Shown here: positions 1 through 8,025 of the stretch, one piece after another
How the letters are laid out: each line of letters begins with the position of its first letter
Numbering within the stretch: the stretch's first letter is position 1
NCBI GenBank assembly: GCA_039680225.1
Contig: JBDKTK010000135.1
Coordinates: forward strand, 1 to 21,418
From: JBDKTK01 sp039680225
Lineage (GTDB): Bacteria > Desulfobacterota > Syntrophia > Syntrophales > UBA4778
Reading direction: 5' to 3'
DNA: 21,418 bases
Program-made: the position numbers and the translations under genes
The notes under the pieces: model-generated
The model's input: the letters and a program-made list of their open reading frames with translations, nothing else
Database searches by the model: none
What the model was told of the DNA's origin: nothing

Positions 1-886
1 AGTCGTGGCCGGGCCTGTCCTTGACAAAAGTGATCAGTTCCCGGCAGCTTCGGCGCGGCCGGAGGGCTTCATCCAGGATCCTGCATATTGTGTTGACCAC
101 GGCGATATTTTCCACCTCGGAGTTTCCTCCGATGTTGTAAGTCTCTCCCGCGCGGCCCTTTTGCATGATTGTCCAGATCGCGCTGCAGTGGTCCTCAACG
201 TAAAGCCAGTCCCTGACGTTCTTCCCGTCGCCGTAGACGGGCAGGGGCTTGCCCTGGGCCCCGTTAAGGATCATCAGCGGGATGAGCTTCTCGGGAAACT
301 GGTAGGGGCCGTAATTATTGGAGCAGTTGGAGACTGTCACGGGAAGCCCGTATGTCTCGTGGTAGGCCCGGACCAGATGGTCGGACGACGCCTTGGAGGC
401 GGAGTAGGGGCTGTTGGGGTGATAGGGTGTGGTTTCCTTGAAAAGCCCCTCCGGGCCGAGGCTGCCGTAAACCTCGTCCGTGCTCACGTGGTGGAATAGG
501 CTGAAAGTATTGCGGGCCCGCGCTGCTTCGAGCAGGTTGAAAGTGCCCACGATATTGGTGAAAATGAATTCGGCGGGTTTCTTGATCGACCTGTCGACAT
601 GAGATTCGGCAGCGAGGTGGCACACAGCGTCAATTTCGTATTCGGAGAATATTCTGTCCAGGGCTTCCTGGTCGCAGATATCGGCCCGGACAAAAAAATA
701 CCGGCCGGGGAATTCCTGTTCCAGTCCCTTGAGGCTCAAGGGGTTTCCGGCATAGGTCAACTTGTCGACGTTTATTATTTTCCCGCGGAACCCGGACTTA
801 TACAGCAGGTACATGATCAAATTGCTGCCAATAAAACCGCAACCCCCTGTTACAAGCAAGTTGTTGAATTGTCTTGCAGAAGTCAT
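1..886 (-). CDS. rfbB: dTDP-glucose 4,6-dehydratase, C-terminus cut by window edge
   Basis: Reading the minus strand from ATG at 886 gives about 295 residues with no stop before the window edge; roughly the last 40-60 residues are missing. The N-terminus has the Rossmann NAD motif TGGCGFIGSN, followed by CHLAAESHVDRSI, the catalytic STDEVYG (Thr-Asp-Glu) and YSASKA (Tyr-x3-Lys), then NNYGPYQFPEKLIP and VRDWLYVEDHC. This set is diagnostic of RfbB/RmlB within the extended SDR family. The enzyme converts dTDP-glucose to dTDP-4-keto-6-deoxyglucose in dTDP-L-rhamnose and related sugar-nucleotide pathways in the cytosol. A GAGGTG Shine-Dalgarno lies about 7 nt before the ATG. The other rml genes are not in view and may lie to the left. 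Confidence 0.95.
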   Translation of the reverse strand, partial: MTSARQFNNLLVTGGCGFIGSNLIMYLLYKSGFRGKIINVDKLTYAGNPLSLKGLEQEFPGRYFFVRADICDQEALDRIFSEYEIDAVCHLAAESHVDRSIKKPAEFIFTNIVGTFNLLEAARARNTFSLFHHVSTDEVYGSLGPEGLFKETTPYHPNSPYSASKASSDHLVRAYHETYGLPVTVSNCSNNYGPYQFPEKLIPLMILNGAQGKPLPVYGDGKNVRDWLYVEDHCSAIWTIMQKGRAGETYNIGGNSEVENIAVVNTICRILDEALRPRRSCRELITFVKDRPGHD

Positions 887-923
887 AAAAGACACCTCGA
901 GACTGTTTTTTTCAAATCAAGGA

Positions 924-952
924 CTAATACCACCTTATCCGGCATGCTTCAA
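924..952 (-). promoter_or_regulatory. Candidate sigma-70 promoter for rfbB
   Basis: On the minus strand TTGAAG and TATTAG are separated by exactly 17 nt, 38 nt upstream of the rfbB ATG. Both boxes match the consensus at 4 of 6 positions. The assignment rests on spacing and position only. Confidence 0.4.
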
Positions 953-1003
953 TCATAAATCGGGTCGTTGCGGGCCGGGCAGGATTATGCCTGCGAGTTC
1001 GTT

Positions 1004-1032
1004 TTGACTTTTCCCGGATCCGTCATTACTAT
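1004..1032 (+). promoter_or_regulatory. Candidate sigma-70 promoter for the M16C peptidase
   Basis: TTGACT (1004-1009) and TACTAT (1027-1032) are separated by 17 nt and lie 32 nt ahead of the ATG at 1065. The rest of the 178-nt divergent gap (887-1064) holds the rfbB promoter and nothing else I recognise. Confidence 0.5.
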
Positions 1033-1064
1033 GGTAAAAATTTTTTGAGAAAGGAGCAGGCCGG

Positions 1065-4049
1065 ATGCTGAAAAAAAGCGCTGTAATGAAATCCGGAGAT
1101 AAATATAACGGCTTTACTGTAACGAGCGTGGAGGAAATTCCATCCATCAGGGTCACCGCGTTGCAGATCAAGCATGACAGGACGGGGGCCGAAATCCTGC
1201 ACCTTTATTGTGACGACCCGGAAAACCTTTTTTCCGTGGGGTTCCGGACGCCTCCCCGGGATTCGACGGGCGTGGCCCACATCCTGGAGCATTCGGTCCT
1301 TGCCGGATCGGAGAGGTATCCTGTGAAGGACGCCTTCAATGAACTGGCCAAGGGCACGCTGCAGACCTTCATCAACGCCTTTACCTATCCCGATAAGACA
1401 GTCTACCCGGTATCAAGCCAGGTCAAGGCGGATTTCTTCAACCTGGCCCGGGTCTATTCGGACCTCGTACTGAGGCCGAGACTCCTGCCGGAGACATTTT
1501 ACCAGGAAGGGCGCCATTACGAACTTGCCGACCCCGGCGATCTCGCGAGCGATCTTATCGTTTCCGGTATCGTTTTCAATGAAATGAGGGGGGCCTATTC
1601 CTCTCCCGATACGCTCATGTACAAGTCCCTCCAGGAGAGCCTCTACCCCGATACGATCTACCGCTTTGATTCGGGGGGGAACCCCCAGGCCATACCGCAG
1701 CTCACTTACGAGCAGCTGAAAAGTTTTCACCGCGCCTTCTATTCCCCTTCCAATGCGAGGTTCTTCCTTTACGGCAGCATAAGGACGGAAGAGCACCTGG
1801 AATTTCTCGGCGGGGTCCTCGCGGATTTCGAGCGGGTCGCAGTTGATTCCGGCATCGGGCTTCAGCCGAGACTTTCCTCACCGCGCAGGGTTTCCGGATA
1901 CTATCCCGCTGCCGTCCAGGACATGGAAAATAAGACGATGGTCAATGCAGGCTGGATGATGATGGAGAATACCGACTATGAATCCGTGATCCTCCTGCGG
2001 GTGCTCAGCGAGGCGCTGGTCGGGAATGCGGCCGGGCCGCTGCGCAAGGCGCTGATAGATTCGGGCCTGGGGCAGGACCTGACGCCGGTGACCGGAATGG
2101 AAGACGATTTGAGGCAGATCGCCTTCGCGGTGGGTCTCAGGGGCTGCGCTTCCGGCAACGCCGAAAAAATTGAAAATACCGTCCTGGATGTCCTGAAGAA
2201 GACGGCGCAGGAGGGACTCGACCCGGAACTGATCGAAGGGTCCCTGCACCAGATTGAGTTCCGCGGCAGGGAGATATTGCGGACCCAGTTCCCCTATTCA
2301 ATAGTCTTAATGCAGAGGGCATACCATACATGGCTCTACGGCGGCGATCCCCTGGCCGGCCTCAAATTCCCCGAGACTATCGAAAAACTCCGCAGGCAGT
2401 GGGCCGGGGACCCCGGGCTGTTCCAGCGTTTCGTGCAGAAATGGTTCGTGGACAATCCCCACCGGGTGCTGTCCGTTCTCGAGCCCAGCGCCTCTTTCAT
2501 AGAAGAAATGGACAGGGCCCTGAAGGAACAGATGGCCGGGGAAAAGGCCGGGCTGAGCAGGCGGGACCTTGAGGAAATCAGGGACAATGCCGTACGGCTC
2601 AAAAAAGTGCAGGCGGAGCCGGACTCGCCCGGGGCGCTGGCCACTCTTCCGCGTCTTAAACGGACGGAGATCCCGACGCAGATTGACCGGATCCCCGCAA
2701 GCGAGGCAAGGCTGGACGGCGTCCCGGTGTATTCGCACGAAATTTTTGCAAACGGCGTCGCCTATCTCGACCTGGCTTTTGACGTGAGCGATCTCGATGA
2801 TCCCGGGCAGATGATTTTGCCCGTTATCGGGAAACTCAGGACGGGTATGGGCGCGGCCGGCCTTGATTACCTTCAGACCGCCAAAAGGAAAACGCTCAAG
2901 ACGGGCGGGATCGGCTATTCACTGGCTGCGGGCCTCAATGCGGAGGGCACGGGCAACTGGCAGAAGATGGTCTTCCGCCTGAGAATGCTCCACCGGGACA
3001 TACCGGAGGCGGTGAAACTCCTGGGCGACCTCCTGCTTGAGGGAGACCTCTCGGACGAGGGCAGGATCAGGGACATCATCCTGGAATCCCGCAACAAGCT
3101 CCAGGCCTCGGTAATCCCCGGCGGTCACATATTTGCGAGGCGGACCGCCGCGGCAGGGATCTCGGTTCCCGCCTGCCGCGAAGAGCAATGGAACGGCAGG
3201 TCCCAGCTCTGTTTCCAGAATGAAATTGCCGAGAGTTATGAAAAAAAGAAGGACTGGGTTGCCGGATCGGCGGGCGCGCTGCAGAAACGCATTTTCCGCC
3301 GCGGCAGGCTTTTTGTTAATATTACGGGTGATGATGACGCCCTGAAAATAATGGGGGACGAGCTTGCCGGGTTCATTTCCAGGATGCCCGCGGGCAGTCC
3401 TGATATGGCTGCTCCGGCCGGTTTTTGCCCGGGGCGGTCGCCCCGCGAGGGCATCGCCATTCCCGCCCAGGTCTGTTACGTTGCGCAGGCCTATGCCGCG
3501 CCTGCCTATTACGGCGAGTTTGCGCCGCAGTTCATGGTCCTGTGCCGCATCCTTTCCAGCGAGTACCTGTACAAAAACATCCGGGTCCTCGGAGGGGCTT
3601 ACGGCGGGATGTCGTCTTATGACCCCCTGGCCGGCCATTTTGCCTTCCTGTCCTATCGCGACCCGCACCTGCTCGAAACCCTCCGGGTATACGAAGGCGC
3701 CATGAATGTTATTTCCGATGGCAGGATTGCCGGCGAGGAGCTCGAAAAAGCCGTCATCGGCACAATCGGCGCGCTCGACAGGCCCATGGACCCGTCCACG
3801 AAGGGATACGTTTCCATGGTCAGGAAATTTGCAGGGCTTACGGACGAGGGCCGGGAGAAGTTCCGGTTGGGCGTCCTCGAATGCGACAGGGAAGCCGTCC
3901 TGGAGGCCGGGCGCCGCGTGCTTTTGCCGGCTCGGACTTCCGGGGCCCGGGAGCCCGGCATAGCGGTCTATGCGTCGGAAGAAAGACTCGCGAAAGCCAA
4001 TGAACATCTCGATCAGAAGCTGACGATCAAAAAGCTGACCTGTTTGTAA
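1065..4049 (+). CDS. M16C zinc metallopeptidase, presequence protease (PreP/insulinase) family
   Basis: A 994-residue protein, close to the usual 970-1000 of PreP-type M16C peptidases. The inverted zinc motif HxxEH is present as HILEH at residues 72-76 (His72, Glu75 as base, His76), and the likely third ligand is Glu173 in FNEMRG. The flanking segments HSVLAGSERYPVKDAF and TFINAFTYPDKTVYPVSS are typical of the subfamily. It should form a clamshell of two M16 halves that degrades short unstructured peptides. I see no signal peptide, so it is probably cytosolic. AAGGAG at 1051-1056 sits 8 nt before the ATG. It appears monocistronic and is convergent with the GpsA-like gene. The family assignment is secure; the substrate is unknown. 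Confidence 0.93.
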   Translation: MLKKSAVMKSGDKYNGFTVTSVEEIPSIRVTALQIKHDRTGAEILHLYCDDPENLFSVGFRTPPRDSTGVAHILEHSVLAGSERYPVKDAFNELAKGTLQTFINAFTYPDKTVYPVSSQVKADFFNLARVYSDLVLRPRLLPETFYQEGRHYELADPGDLASDLIVSGIVFNEMRGAYSSPDTLMYKSLQESLYPDTIYRFDSGGNPQAIPQLTYEQLKSFHRAFYSPSNARFFLYGSIRTEEHLEFLGGVLADFERVAVDSGIGLQPRLSSPRRVSGYYPAAVQDMENKTMVNAGWMMMENTDYESVILLRVLSEALVGNAAGPLRKALIDSGLGQDLTPVTGMEDDLRQIAFAVGLRGCASGNAEKIENTVLDVLKKTAQEGLDPELIEGSLHQIEFRGREILRTQFPYSIVLMQRAYHTWLYGGDPLAGLKFPETIEKLRRQWAGDPGLFQRFVQKWFVDNPHRVLSVLEPSASFIEEMDRALKEQMAGEKAGLSRRDLEEIRDNAVRLKKVQAEPDSPGALATLPRLKRTEIPTQIDRIPASEARLDGVPVYSHEIFANGVAYLDLAFDVSDLDDPGQMILPVIGKLRTGMGAAGLDYLQTAKRKTLKTGGIGYSLAAGLNAEGTGNWQKMVFRLRMLHRDIPEAVKLLGDLLLEGDLSDEGRIRDIILESRNKLQASVIPGGHIFARRTAAAGISVPACREEQWNGRSQLCFQNEIAESYEKKKDWVAGSAGALQKRIFRRGRLFVNITGDDDALKIMGDELAGFISRMPAGSPDMAAPAGFCPGRSPREGIAIPAQVCYVAQAYAAPAYYGEFAPQFMVLCRILSSEYLYKNIRVLGGAYGGMSSYDPLAGHFAFLSYRDPHLLETLRVYEGAMNVISDGRIAGEELEKAVIGTIGALDRPMDPSTKGYVSMVRKFAGLTDEGREKFRLGVLECDREAVLEAGRRVLLPARTSGAREPGIAVYASEERLAKANEHLDQKLTIKKLTCL

Positions 4050-4060
4050 GGGCTTGGGCT

Positions 4061-4088
4061 GCAGGGGCGTCTTGCCATGCGCCCCTGC
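4061..4088. terminator. Hairpin between convergent genes, possible bidirectional terminator
   Basis: A perfect 9-bp inverted repeat (GCAGGGGCG / CGCCCCTGC) with a 10-nt loop fills the 49-nt gap between the convergent M16C and GpsA-like stops. Neither side carries a T-tract, so intrinsic termination is only suspected from position. Confidence 0.5.
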
Positions 4089-4098
4089 AAACGAATAA

Positions 4099-5283
4099 TT
4101 ACAATTTGGAGAGCAGGCCCCGGTCCCTCCTGTACCAGAGGTTCGGCATGATCTTGTACAGGATGCGGGAGAAGGGCCCTATATATTCTTTTGTCCTGCG
4201 ATCGAACTGGCAGGCCTGGATTATTACTTCCTCGATTTCCTTCTTATTGCTGAACTCGTTGAAGATCCTGTAAGCGGCGCTGAACAGCGGGCTGTACATG
4301 TTTTTCTTTTCCAGGAAGCGGTTGACGTTCCGGATGGTGTTAGGGCCCTCGGGCGTGCCGTCGATCCCGTCCAGGACGTGGTGATTGGTCTCAATCGGGT
4401 TGCCGTTGTACATCTCATAAAACATTTTGCCGTACCTGTAATTCTTGCTGGCTTCCGAAGAGATCGTCACGTAGAGGTCCCCGACCCCCGCTTGGCTGTG
4501 AAATGCCTGGAAACTGCCCCCCAGCAGCATCGTCAGGGACCGGATCTCCACCCCGGAGCGGGCGAACAGGGTGCCGGGGATGGAATCCCCGACATGCAGG
4601 CTGTCGGTCACCCCCTTGAGGTTGGCGACAACGTTTTTCAGCGCTCCGCAGGATTCCACGCCCACTATGTCGAAGTTGTAATATGACGTCAGTTCCCGGC
4701 GGTTGCACTTGAGTATCCCCGTCCGGACCTTTTTGCATATGGACCTGTTACCCGCAATGGTGAGGCAGACGGGCCTGCCCAGGGCGATGTCCATGTCGAA
4801 GAAAGGCCCGCCCATGCACACCACCTCGTATTTATGGGCGATATTATACATGTTGATATTGATCATCTGGGAGGGAGTTATGAGCTCCTTCGTCTTTTCA
4901 TCGGAGGCAAGCCCCTTGATGGGCGAGATTATGCAGGTGGAGCTTTTTTTGCGGGCGATGAACGGCTTGAGGTAATTGAGTATTTCCGGCAGCCCCGGCA
5001 TTGTTATGGCAAGCAGGATGTAATCATTTTCCATCACCACCCGCTCGAGGTCGTTGGTGGCGTCGGTGTCGGCAGCCAGGCGGGGCACGTTGTCCATGCC
5101 GCCGAAATATTTCTCGAGGTCTTTTGTAAGGTGCTTGGGATTTAGATGGTCCCTGTTTATCTCCCGGCAAAGGTCCATATCGTGGTAGTAAAGAGTGATC
5201 TTTTTGCCGTCCCTGCCGAACTTATATGCAAAAGCGGTCCCCAGCCTGCCCGGTCCGATTATAGCGATCCTGTCTATATTCAA
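4099..5283 (-). CDS. NAD(P)H-dependent glycerol-3-phosphate dehydrogenase-like protein
   Basis: The N-terminal Rossmann motif IAIIGPGRLGTAF is followed by a 6-phosphogluconate-dehydrogenase-like C-terminal domain with ESCGALKNVVAN (Lys is the catalytic residue in GpsA), the GVGDLYVT segment and EGPNTIRNV. GpsA reduces dihydroxyacetone phosphate to sn-glycerol 3-phosphate for phospholipid synthesis. At 394-403 residues it is longer than the usual ~330; the extra length is spread over inserts and a basic C-terminal tail. Start: an ATG at 5310 has no Shine-Dalgarno, whereas a TTG at 5283 is preceded by GGAGG at 5 nt and places the Rossmann strand directly at the N-terminus, so I chose the TTG. 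Substrate identity is inferred from the family and may differ in this divergent member. Confidence 0.83.
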   Translation of the reverse strand: MNIDRIAIIGPGRLGTAFAYKFGRDGKKITLYYHDMDLCREINRDHLNPKHLTKDLEKYFGGMDNVPRLAADTDATNDLERVVMENDYILLAITMPGLPEILNYLKPFIARKKSSTCIISPIKGLASDEKTKELITPSQMININMYNIAHKYEVVCMGGPFFDMDIALGRPVCLTIAGNRSICKKVRTGILKCNRRELTSYYNFDIVGVESCGALKNVVANLKGVTDSLHVGDSIPGTLFARSGVEIRSLTMLLGGSFQAFHSQAGVGDLYVTISSEASKNYRYGKMFYEMYNGNPIETNHHVLDGIDGTPEGPNTIRNVNRFLEKKNMYSPLFSAAYRIFNEFSNKKEIEEVIIQACQFDRRTKEYIGPFSRILYKIMPNLWYRRDRGLLSKL

Positions 5284-5412
5284 AATTGCCTCCAAATCGA
5301 CAGCATTCATCCGGTGCCGTGACCGGGTGAATTATCGAGTTCAAGTACTAAAAACATACATCGCCTGTCAAATGAAAAGAATCGGGGAATTGGGGCCTAA
5401 ATAAAAAATATA

Positions 5413-5441
5413 TTGAAATCATTACAGATTTGGACTATTAA
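5413..5441 (+). promoter_or_regulatory. Candidate sigma-70 promoter for the methyltransferase-moaA unit
   Basis: TTGAAA (5413-5418) and TATTAA (5436-5441) are separated by 17 nt, 38 nt ahead of the TTG start at 5480. The rest of the 5311-5479 gap is AT-rich. It also contains a perfect TTGACA on the minus strand (+ strand TGTCAA) with no convincing -10 partner. Confidence 0.4.
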
Positions 5442-5479
5442 TTCGGCCTGATTTTAAAAGGAAGGCATGCGGCCGGAAA

Positions 5480-6673
5480 TTGTCGGTTTTTGATAAGAAG
5501 AGCAGATTATTGATTACATGCGCCAAGGAGCTCCCTGTTTTCGTCAAACAGGAACTCTCCGGGCTCGGATTCCCTGTATTATCGGAAACCGTTGCCAGCG
5601 TTGAAACAAAGGGCGCTCTTGCCGATGCCATGATCCTCAATCTGAAGCTGAGGACCGGCGGCCACGTCCTTTACGAAATGGCGGGATTCCCGGCAAGCGA
5701 CCCGTCCGCATTGTACCAGGGCATTAAAAAGATCAAGTGGGAAGATGTCATCGACCCCCATGAATACCTCTGCGTGGATTCCTCCGTCCAGAACCCGAAT
5801 GTCAGGGACGATCGATTCGTAAACCAGAAGGTCAAGGACGCAGTTGTTGACAGATTAGTCATTAAACTTGGCCGCCGCCCTGATTCCGGGCCGGAGCGCA
5901 GAGGGGTTGTCCTGTATATTTACTGGGTCGATGACTTCTGCCGGGTTTATATAGACACTTCGGGTGAATCCCTTCAGAAAAGGGGATACAGGAAAATCCC
6001 GTTTATGGCCCCCCTTCAGGAGACTCTTGCCGCGGCAATCATAATGGCGGGCAAATGGGACCGGACAGGCAATTTCATAAACCCGATGTGCGGGAGCGGG
6101 ACAATTGCCATTGAAGCCGCCCTGTACGCTTTGAACAGGGCCCCCGGACTGCTGCGCAGCAATTTCGGCTTCATGCACCTGAAAGGCTTCCCTGAAGAGC
6201 TGTGGCGGGACCTGAGAGCCAAGACAAGAGTGGAATCAGCCAGGACTTTTCCAGGGAAGATCGTCGCGACGGACATCGACCGCAAGGCGGTAGCGGCCTC
6301 CCGCAAGAACGCAAAAACAGCGGGGGTTGATCACCTGATCGATTTCGGTTTATGCGACTTCCGCGAAACGCTTCTGCCCGCCGGCGGCGGCGTGATCGTT
6401 ATGAACCCTGAATACGGCGAGAGGATGGGGGACAAGGCCCGCCTGGAAGAAACATATAAAGGCATCGGCGATTTCTTTAAGCAAAAGGGCGGCGGTTACA
6501 CGGGGTACGTTTTCACCGGGAATCCCGACCTGGCCAAGAAAGTCGGTCTCAAGACCAGCAGAAAAATGAAATTCTTCAACAGCAACATAGAATGCCGGCT
6601 GCTCGAGTATGAACTGTACGAAGGCAGCAAAAAATTCAAGGCGCAAAATACCGGAGCTTCCGACCGGACATGA
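5480..6673 (+). CDS. THUMP-domain class I SAM-dependent rRNA/RNA methyltransferase (RlmL N-terminal-module-like)
   Basis: A 397-residue protein. The N-terminal ~160 residues fit a ferredoxin-like/THUMP RNA-binding region, followed by SGESLQKRGYR (161-171), which is typical of the RlmL/YcbY and Trm14 group. The SAM motif I is NPMCGSGTIAIEAAL (from residue 201), the acidic ribose-binding strand is ATDIDRKAV, and motif IV is NPEYGER (309-315). RlmL-type enzymes make N2-methylguanosine in 23S rRNA (G2445 in E. coli). The usual motif IV is NPPYGER; here the second Pro is Glu. The start codon is TTG, since no in-frame ATG lies upstream before the stop at 5414; AAGGAAGG ends 14 nt before it, which is a long spacing. 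The stop overlaps the moaA start. Confidence 0.85.
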   Translation: MSVFDKKSRLLITCAKELPVFVKQELSGLGFPVLSETVASVETKGALADAMILNLKLRTGGHVLYEMAGFPASDPSALYQGIKKIKWEDVIDPHEYLCVDSSVQNPNVRDDRFVNQKVKDAVVDRLVIKLGRRPDSGPERRGVVLYIYWVDDFCRVYIDTSGESLQKRGYRKIPFMAPLQETLAAAIIMAGKWDRTGNFINPMCGSGTIAIEAALYALNRAPGLLRSNFGFMHLKGFPEELWRDLRAKTRVESARTFPGKIVATDIDRKAVAASRKNAKTAGVDHLIDFGLCDFRETLLPAGGGVIVMNPEYGERMGDKARLEETYKGIGDFFKQKGGGYTGYVFTGNPDLAKKVGLKTSRKMKFFNSNIECRLLEYELYEGSKKFKAQNTGASDRT

Positions 6674-7659
6674 TAGACAGTCACAACAGGGAAATAAATT
6701 ATCTGCGGATCTCCGTTACGGACAGGTGCAACCTGAGATGCGTGTACTGCATGCCCAAGGAAGGGGTTTCCCTTCTCGGCCATGATGACATCCTGCGTTA
6801 TGAAGAAATTCTCAGGGTCGTCAGGGCGGCGGTCCGGCTGGGGATTGTAAAGGTGCGGGTTACCGGGGGCGAGCCGCTCGTCAGAAGGGGCCTTATCCAG
6901 TTCCTGGGCTGCATTTCCGCCATGCCCGGGATTATAGACACTTCTATAACGACTAACGGCATGCTCCTCGGAGAAATGGCCCGGGACCTGCGCGATGCCG
7001 GGGTCCGCCGCGTTAACGTGAGCCTCGATTCATTGAGGCCCGAGCGGTATGCGGAAATAACCCGGGGCGGGGACCTGAAAAAGGTTATGGACGGGATTGC
7101 CGCCGCGCACAAGGCGGGGCTTCATCCCATCAAGATTAATATGGTGCCTTTGAAAGGCGTCAACGAGGAAGAGGTCCTGAATTTTGCGAGACATACCATA
7201 AACCTGCCATACCAGGTCCGGTTCATAGAACTCATGCCGTTTGAAAAATCTAAGGCCGATTTTGAGAACGGCTTCCTGCCCAACGAGCTGGTTGAGGAGA
7301 GGATCAGGGAAGTCTACGAGCTGGAGGAAATAATTGGACGCGGCCGGGCCGACGGTCCCGCAAAAATGTTCAGGATCAAAGGGGCTGCGGGGGAACTGGG
7401 TTTCATCAGCTCCATTTCCGACCACATATGCTCTTCGTGCAACAGGCTGCGCCTCACGGCAGAGGGGCATCTGAGGGCCTGCCTCTTCTCGGACGAGGAA
7501 ATTGACCTGAAAGGACCCCTGAGGGCCGGGTGCAGCGACGAAGATCTGCAGAAACTTATCTCGCTGGCGATTGCGAAAAAACCTGCGCACACCAGGTTGA
7601 TAAAGGGCAGGCCGCCGCTGAGGAAGTGCGCAAAGGCAATGTCGGAAATCGGCGGCTGA
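6670..7659 (+). CDS. moaA: GTP 3',8-cyclase MoaA, molybdenum cofactor biosynthesis
   Basis: A 329-residue radical SAM enzyme that converts GTP to 3',8-cH2GTP, the first step of molybdopterin synthesis. The radical SAM cluster motif CxxxCxxC is at Cys20, Cys24 and Cys27 (DRCNLRCVYC), and the C-terminal substrate-binding cluster uses Cys254, Cys257 and Cys271 (CSSCNRLRLT). TGGEPLVR, the SLDSL motif and the conserved C-terminal Gly-Gly (EIGG) are all present, so the enzyme looks intact. The ATG overlaps the methyltransferase stop by 4 nt (ATGA), implying translational coupling. No other mo- genes are nearby. Its TGA abuts the tail of the convergent small gene (TGATCA). Confidence 0.97.
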   Translation: MIDSHNREINYLRISVTDRCNLRCVYCMPKEGVSLLGHDDILRYEEILRVVRAAVRLGIVKVRVTGGEPLVRRGLIQFLGCISAMPGIIDTSITTNGMLLGEMARDLRDAGVRRVNVSLDSLRPERYAEITRGGDLKKVMDGIAAAHKAGLHPIKINMVPLKGVNEEEVLNFARHTINLPYQVRFIELMPFEKSKADFENGFLPNELVEERIREVYELEEIIGRGRADGPAKMFRIKGAAGELGFISSISDHICSSCNRLRLTAEGHLRACLFSDEEIDLKGPLRAGCSDEDLQKLISLAIAKKPAHTRLIKGRPPLRKCAKAMSEIGG

Positions 7660-7932
7660 TCAGGATTCTTCCCAGGGGATTTCGTCATCCCTGTAAATAT
7701 CCATCAGGATGCGGCGCGCCTTTTCCATAAGATGAGCGGGGACCTGGACCCTGACTTCACCCAGTCCGTCGACCGTCAGGGCGTAAATCCGGCCTGCGGC
7801 TTCGTACCTGAGTTTTACCGGAATGTCTTCGGTCTCGAGCCTTCCTGAAATAATGCTTGCCTGCGCCATCCCCTGGGCCACAAAAACCGTCGACCACTCG
7901 ATTTCCTGATTTTGCGAAAACTGATCCTGCAT
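7660..7932 (-). CDS. Small DUF2007-like putative signal-transducing protein
   Basis: About 90 residues. WSTVFVAQGMAQASIISGRLETEDIPVKL followed by GEVRVQVPAHLMEKARRIL has the alternating strand-helix pattern of the DUF2007 fold, where a short protein carries a VYxAxNxxEAxxIxxxLExxGI-type start and a V-x-V-P/E end. Molecular function in this family is unknown. The frame stays open to 8007, but the first 25 codons would be encoded by the pyrophosphatase terminator, so I start at the internal ATG at 7932. No good Shine-Dalgarno is visible there. The gene lies downstream of hppA on the same strand, behind the terminator, and its stop touches moaA's stop. Confidence 0.62.
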   Translation of the reverse strand: MQDQFSQNQEIEWSTVFVAQGMAQASIISGRLETEDIPVKLRYEAAGRIYALTVDGLGEVRVQVPAHLMEKARRILMDIYRDDEIPWEES

Positions 7933-7970
7933 GGGCGGATAATACTTGCCTGAACTGCATGAATCAATAA

Positions 7971-8001
7971 AAAAAGGGGAGCCCGAAAGGCTCCCCTTTT
8001 T
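7971..8001 (-). terminator. Rho-independent terminator of the pyrophosphatase gene
   Basis: A perfect 13-bp stem (GGGGAGCC core extended by A/T pairs) with a 5-nt loop (TTTCG on the minus strand) is followed by T-runs on both strands. It lies 24 nt after the hppA stop and could also act on plus-strand transcripts from moaA. Confidence 0.93.
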
Positions 8002-8025
8002 TTTCAAATTAAATCGTAAACTATA

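Noticed and set aside
5..499. A 164-codon plus-strand frame at the left edge
   Set aside because: It is antisense to rfbB, whose SDR motifs are unmistakable.
2919..4007. A 362-codon minus-strand frame inside the M16C peptidase gene
   Set aside because: It is a shadow of the peptidase, with no start signal and Pro/Arg/Gly-rich composition.
7933..8007. An extended start for the DUF2007-like gene at 8007
   Set aside because: Those codons would be encoded by the A/G-rich arm and loop of the hppA terminator and show no resemblance to the family.
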